7,345 nt of DNA from the NCBI GenBank assembly GCA_024638525.1, contig JAHEKB010000114.1, positions 1 to 7,345 of the forward strand, read 5' to 3'. The translations under genes and the position numbers were made by a program. This document shows positions 5,602 through 7,345 of the stretch, piece after piece. The notes under the pieces are model-generated. The model searched no databases, was not told the DNA's origin, and saw only the letters and a list, made by a program, of their open reading frames with translations. The stretch comes from Bacteroidota bacterium (lineage in GTDB: Bacteria > Bacteroidota > Bacteroidia > NS11-12g > UBA9320). How positions within the stretch are numbered: position 1 is the stretch's first letter; every line of letters begins with the position of its first letter.

Positions 5602-6114
5602 ATGAATAGAAAAGAGCGAATATTATCAAGCGCTGCCGAAATCATATCTGAAACTGGCATTCATGCCTTGAGCACCAAAAATCTCGCTGCCCATGCAGAT
5701 GTATCTGAAGCATTAATCTTTAAGCACTACGGCAGTATGGAGCAGCTGATCCATAGTTTACTCATGCATTGCAAAAAAGCAATCGATACACAACTGGATT
5801 TGCTTCCCGCCGATGACGCAAAGGTCTTCCTAAAACACTGTATGGAATGGCCCTTGGTGATGCCGGAAAAAGAGCTTTGGCCGTGGAAATGTTATTATCG
5901 TTGCATTTGGAATGGCGCAAGCGCCCCTTCAGATATGCTACAGAACTATCAAGAGAGAATCATGCAATCCTTTGAACAAATAAGTATGGCGAATAGTGAA
6001 ACAGAAAGCCAATTGATGATGAGCTATATGCATGGCTTTTTCTATAGTCGATTAAATGGGCACTTTGTGGACAAGCCTTTGGTTTTGAGCATACTGAGAA
6101 AAAGATACACCTAA
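5602..6114 (+). CDS. TetR/AcrR family transcriptional regulator
   Basis: A 170-residue protein, a little short for the family (usually 180-220). The N-terminal DNA-binding domain spans about residues 4-51: RILSSAAEIISETGIHALST forms helix 1 and the turn. The helix-turn-helix is NLAAHADVSEALIFKHYGS (27-45), ending in the typical FKHYGSMEQLI. The C-terminal domain (about 55-170) is helical and would hold the ligand pocket and dimer interface. It contains several Trp and Cys residues (for example WPWKCYYRCIW, 93-103) and has no recognisable ligand signature. The ATG is preceded by the AT-rich gap with a candidate promoter and palindrome, so self-repression is plausible. Its other targets are not evident: the upstream genes run in the same direction and the downstream gene is convergent. 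Its stop is 1 bp from the stop of the deacetylase gene. Confidence 0.92.
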   Translation: MNRKERILSSAAEIISETGIHALSTKNLAAHADVSEALIFKHYGSMEQLIHSLLMHCKKAIDTQLDLLPADDAKVFLKHCMEWPLVMPEKELWPWKCYYRCIWNGASAPSDMLQNYQERIMQSFEQISMANSETESQLMMSYMHGFFYSRLNGHFVDKPLVLSILRKRYT

Positions 6115-6115
6115 A

Positions 6116-7084
6116 TTACACCGACGCTTCTCTCGCCAATTGACTCATGCTCAACGACCTGAATCCATACTTCGCTTTTAACGCTTTATAATGCATTAGT
6201 AGTTCCTTCAATTGATCCAAGTTCTTCTCTGTATTTCTGCTGAAGTTATGAGGATGCCACCAAAGGTGATAGCAGGCTCCTTTTTTTGCAGCATAGGTCA
6301 TGCTGCTTTTTATTCTTCGCAACTTTAATGGTTCCATGATGCGCATGGATTTTGAGTAAGCCCTAAAAAATTTGCTGGCTGGAATATTACAAAGGGGTTC
6401 TGTGCTGATATCCGCAATGGCATAACTGTGATGGCCACTTATGTTAATATAAGAATCAAGAAGTCTCAGAGCTCTTCTCATTCTGCTTTCATTCTCTCTG
6501 CTTCTAGCTTGATAAAGCCAATGATTTTCGGTGCCTCTGTAGCTGCTTAGACCAACTTCTTTGCACACAACCAAATACTCAGAGTTGAATTGATTTCGCG
6601 GAAACACAAGAGAACTTAATTTATAGCCTTTGGCACTAGCCAATGAAAGGGCGGCTTTAAGGTCTGCTTCGAATTGCTTGGCATTTTGGCCGGGTTCTAA
6701 ACAGTAGTAGTGGCTATAAGTATGTGTTCCAAGCTCTTGTCCTGCTTCTGATATTCTTTGGATAAGCTTCGGGGCTAGAAAGTATTGAGCCTTTTCCTCG
6801 TGGAGGCCGGCAAATTCACTGTATGGCGAAAGTTTGGTATTAATGTAACTCGGCAAGAGGTCTGGTTTATACTGCTTTAGCTCTGTTATATTATCATGAA
6901 ACAGCAAACCTATGGTTGAAAAAGTTGATCGAATGTCAAACTCTTGAAAGAGCTCAAGCATTAAGGGAATCACCTCATGAACTTTGCTGATTTCTTCCCC
7001 ATAGGATTTAATATCGCTGTGATCTCTGACACCCCACATCAATTCGAAATCCAAAGAGATGATGAAACTGCCGTTAGAAGACAT
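6116..7084 (-). CDS. Polysaccharide deacetylase (NodB-like) family protein, variant motif 1
   Basis: A 322-residue protein of the NodB/carbohydrate esterase 4-type deacetylase fold. Motif 1 is SLDFE (10-14) where classic members have TFDDG, as in the subgroup with a DxE form. Motif 2 is intact as THTYSH (120-125), giving the two zinc-binding histidines H121 and H125. FPRNQF (161-166) fits motif 3, and the late HLWWHPHNF (273-281) probably supplies the catalytic histidine region. The expected reaction is removal of N-acetyl groups from a surface or exopolysaccharide sugar; the substrate is unknown. There is no signal peptide, so it may act in the cytoplasm or be exported otherwise. I chose ATG 7084, 8 bp after the recA stop. 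A TTG at 7096 would add four residues and overlap recA by 4 nt. It follows recA on the same strand and may be read from the same transcript. A link to surface glycans is inferred from family only. Confidence 0.85.
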   Translation of the reverse strand: MSSNGSFIISLDFELMWGVRDHSDIKSYGEEISKVHEVIPLMLELFQEFDIRSTFSTIGLLFHDNITELKQYKPDLLPSYINTKLSPYSEFAGLHEEKAQYFLAPKLIQRISEAGQELGTHTYSHYYCLEPGQNAKQFEADLKAALSLASAKGYKLSSLVFPRNQFNSEYLVVCKEVGLSSYRGTENHWLYQARSRENESRMRRALRLLDSYINISGHHSYAIADISTEPLCNIPASKFFRAYSKSMRIMEPLKLRRIKSSMTYAAKKGACYHLWWHPHNFSRNTEKNLDQLKELLMHYKALKAKYGFRSLSMSQLAREASV

Positions 7085-7092
7085 CGTCTTGG

Positions 7093-7345
7093 TCAATTCT
7101 GCTCAGCAGGAACTGGAGCAACACCATTGACAGCATCGTATATTCGGTGCTCGATCTCTTCCATAAGCTCAGGATTATCGAGTAGTAAGTTCTTTACTGC
7201 ATCTCTACCCTGCCCCAATTTGGTGCCATCATAGGAAAACCAACTACCGCTTTTTTGAACAATATTGTGCTCCACACCAAGGTCTATAATTTCTCCAACT
7301 TTGGATATCCCTTGACCGTACATGATATCAAATTCTATTACCCTA
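7093..7345 (-). CDS. recA: RecA recombinase, C-terminal part, 5' end cut by window edge
   Basis: The last 83 residues of RecA are visible; the gene continues past the right edge on the minus strand. The frame is open to the edge and reads EFDIMYGQGISKVGEIIDL just inside it, a near-diagnostic stretch of the end of the RecA core. It continues with KSGSWFSYDGTKLGQGRDAV and NPELMEEIEHRIYDAV of the small C-terminal domain. RecA is the ATP-dependent strand-exchange protein of homologous recombination and the SOS response. The C-terminal tail after the domain is short and not strongly acidic (GVAPVPAEQN), unlike the acidic tail of the E. coli protein. The ATG at 7323 is the internal Met of DIMYG, not the start. 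The nucleotide-binding Walker motifs lie outside the window. Confidence 0.96.
   Translation of the reverse strand, partial: RVIEFDIMYGQGISKVGEIIDLGVEHNIVQKSGSWFSYDGTKLGQGRDAVKNLLLDNPELMEEIEHRIYDAVNGVAPVPAEQN

Noticed and set aside
1..7345. CRISPR arrays, insertion sequences, tRNA or rRNA genes, defence systems, attachment sites.
   Set aside because: No regularly spaced repeats, transposase sequences or cloverleaf-like stretches were seen. The window is almost fully coding with housekeeping and respiratory genes.

Overview
The window is about 7.3 kb of a Bacteroidota chromosome, probably from the Flavobacteriales. The main evidence is the gene order heme A synthase - ctaB - two subunit III genes - subunit IV - SCO - DUF420. 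Supporting signs are the NQIIEKD form of the CtaB motif, weak or absent Shine-Dalgarno sequences, and a TAnnTTTG-type promoter element. The family or genus cannot be fixed from the sequence alone.

Left and centre (1-5539, + strand): a tightly packed gene train for making and assembling a heme-copper (aa3/caa3-type) cytochrome c oxidase. It starts with the 3' end of a COX15/CtaA heme A synthase, cut by the window edge, then protoheme IX farnesyltransferase (ctaB). These two enzymes turn heme B into heme O and then heme A. Next come a short and a long subunit III-family protein, a small subunit IV protein, the copper-delivery factor SCO, and a DUF420 membrane protein of a family linked to oxidase assembly. 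Neighbouring genes overlap or lie at most 6 bp apart, so one transcript with translational coupling is likely. Subunits I and II are not in the window. An FkbM-type methyltransferase follows with a 1-nt overlap to DUF420, although it has no obvious role in respiration. After it, and behind its own promoter-like element, come a 74-residue secreted or membrane-anchored CPMC protein and a DUF983 zinc-ribbon membrane protein, again overlapping by 1 nt.

Right part: a 62-bp AT-rich gap (5540-5601) holds a tandem repeat, a promoter-like element and a palindrome that may be an autoregulatory operator. It precedes a TetR-family regulator (5602-6114). That gene converges, with 1 bp between stop codons, on a minus-strand NodB-type polysaccharide deacetylase variant. 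The deacetylase lies directly downstream of recA, whose C-terminal 83 residues are visible before the window ends.

The window is mostly a well-known respiratory assembly locus. I did not find a convincing new system. The parts most worth checking are the small CPMC protein with its DUF983 partner, the FkbM gene inside the train, the histidine-rich loop in the long subunit III, and the TetR operator region.
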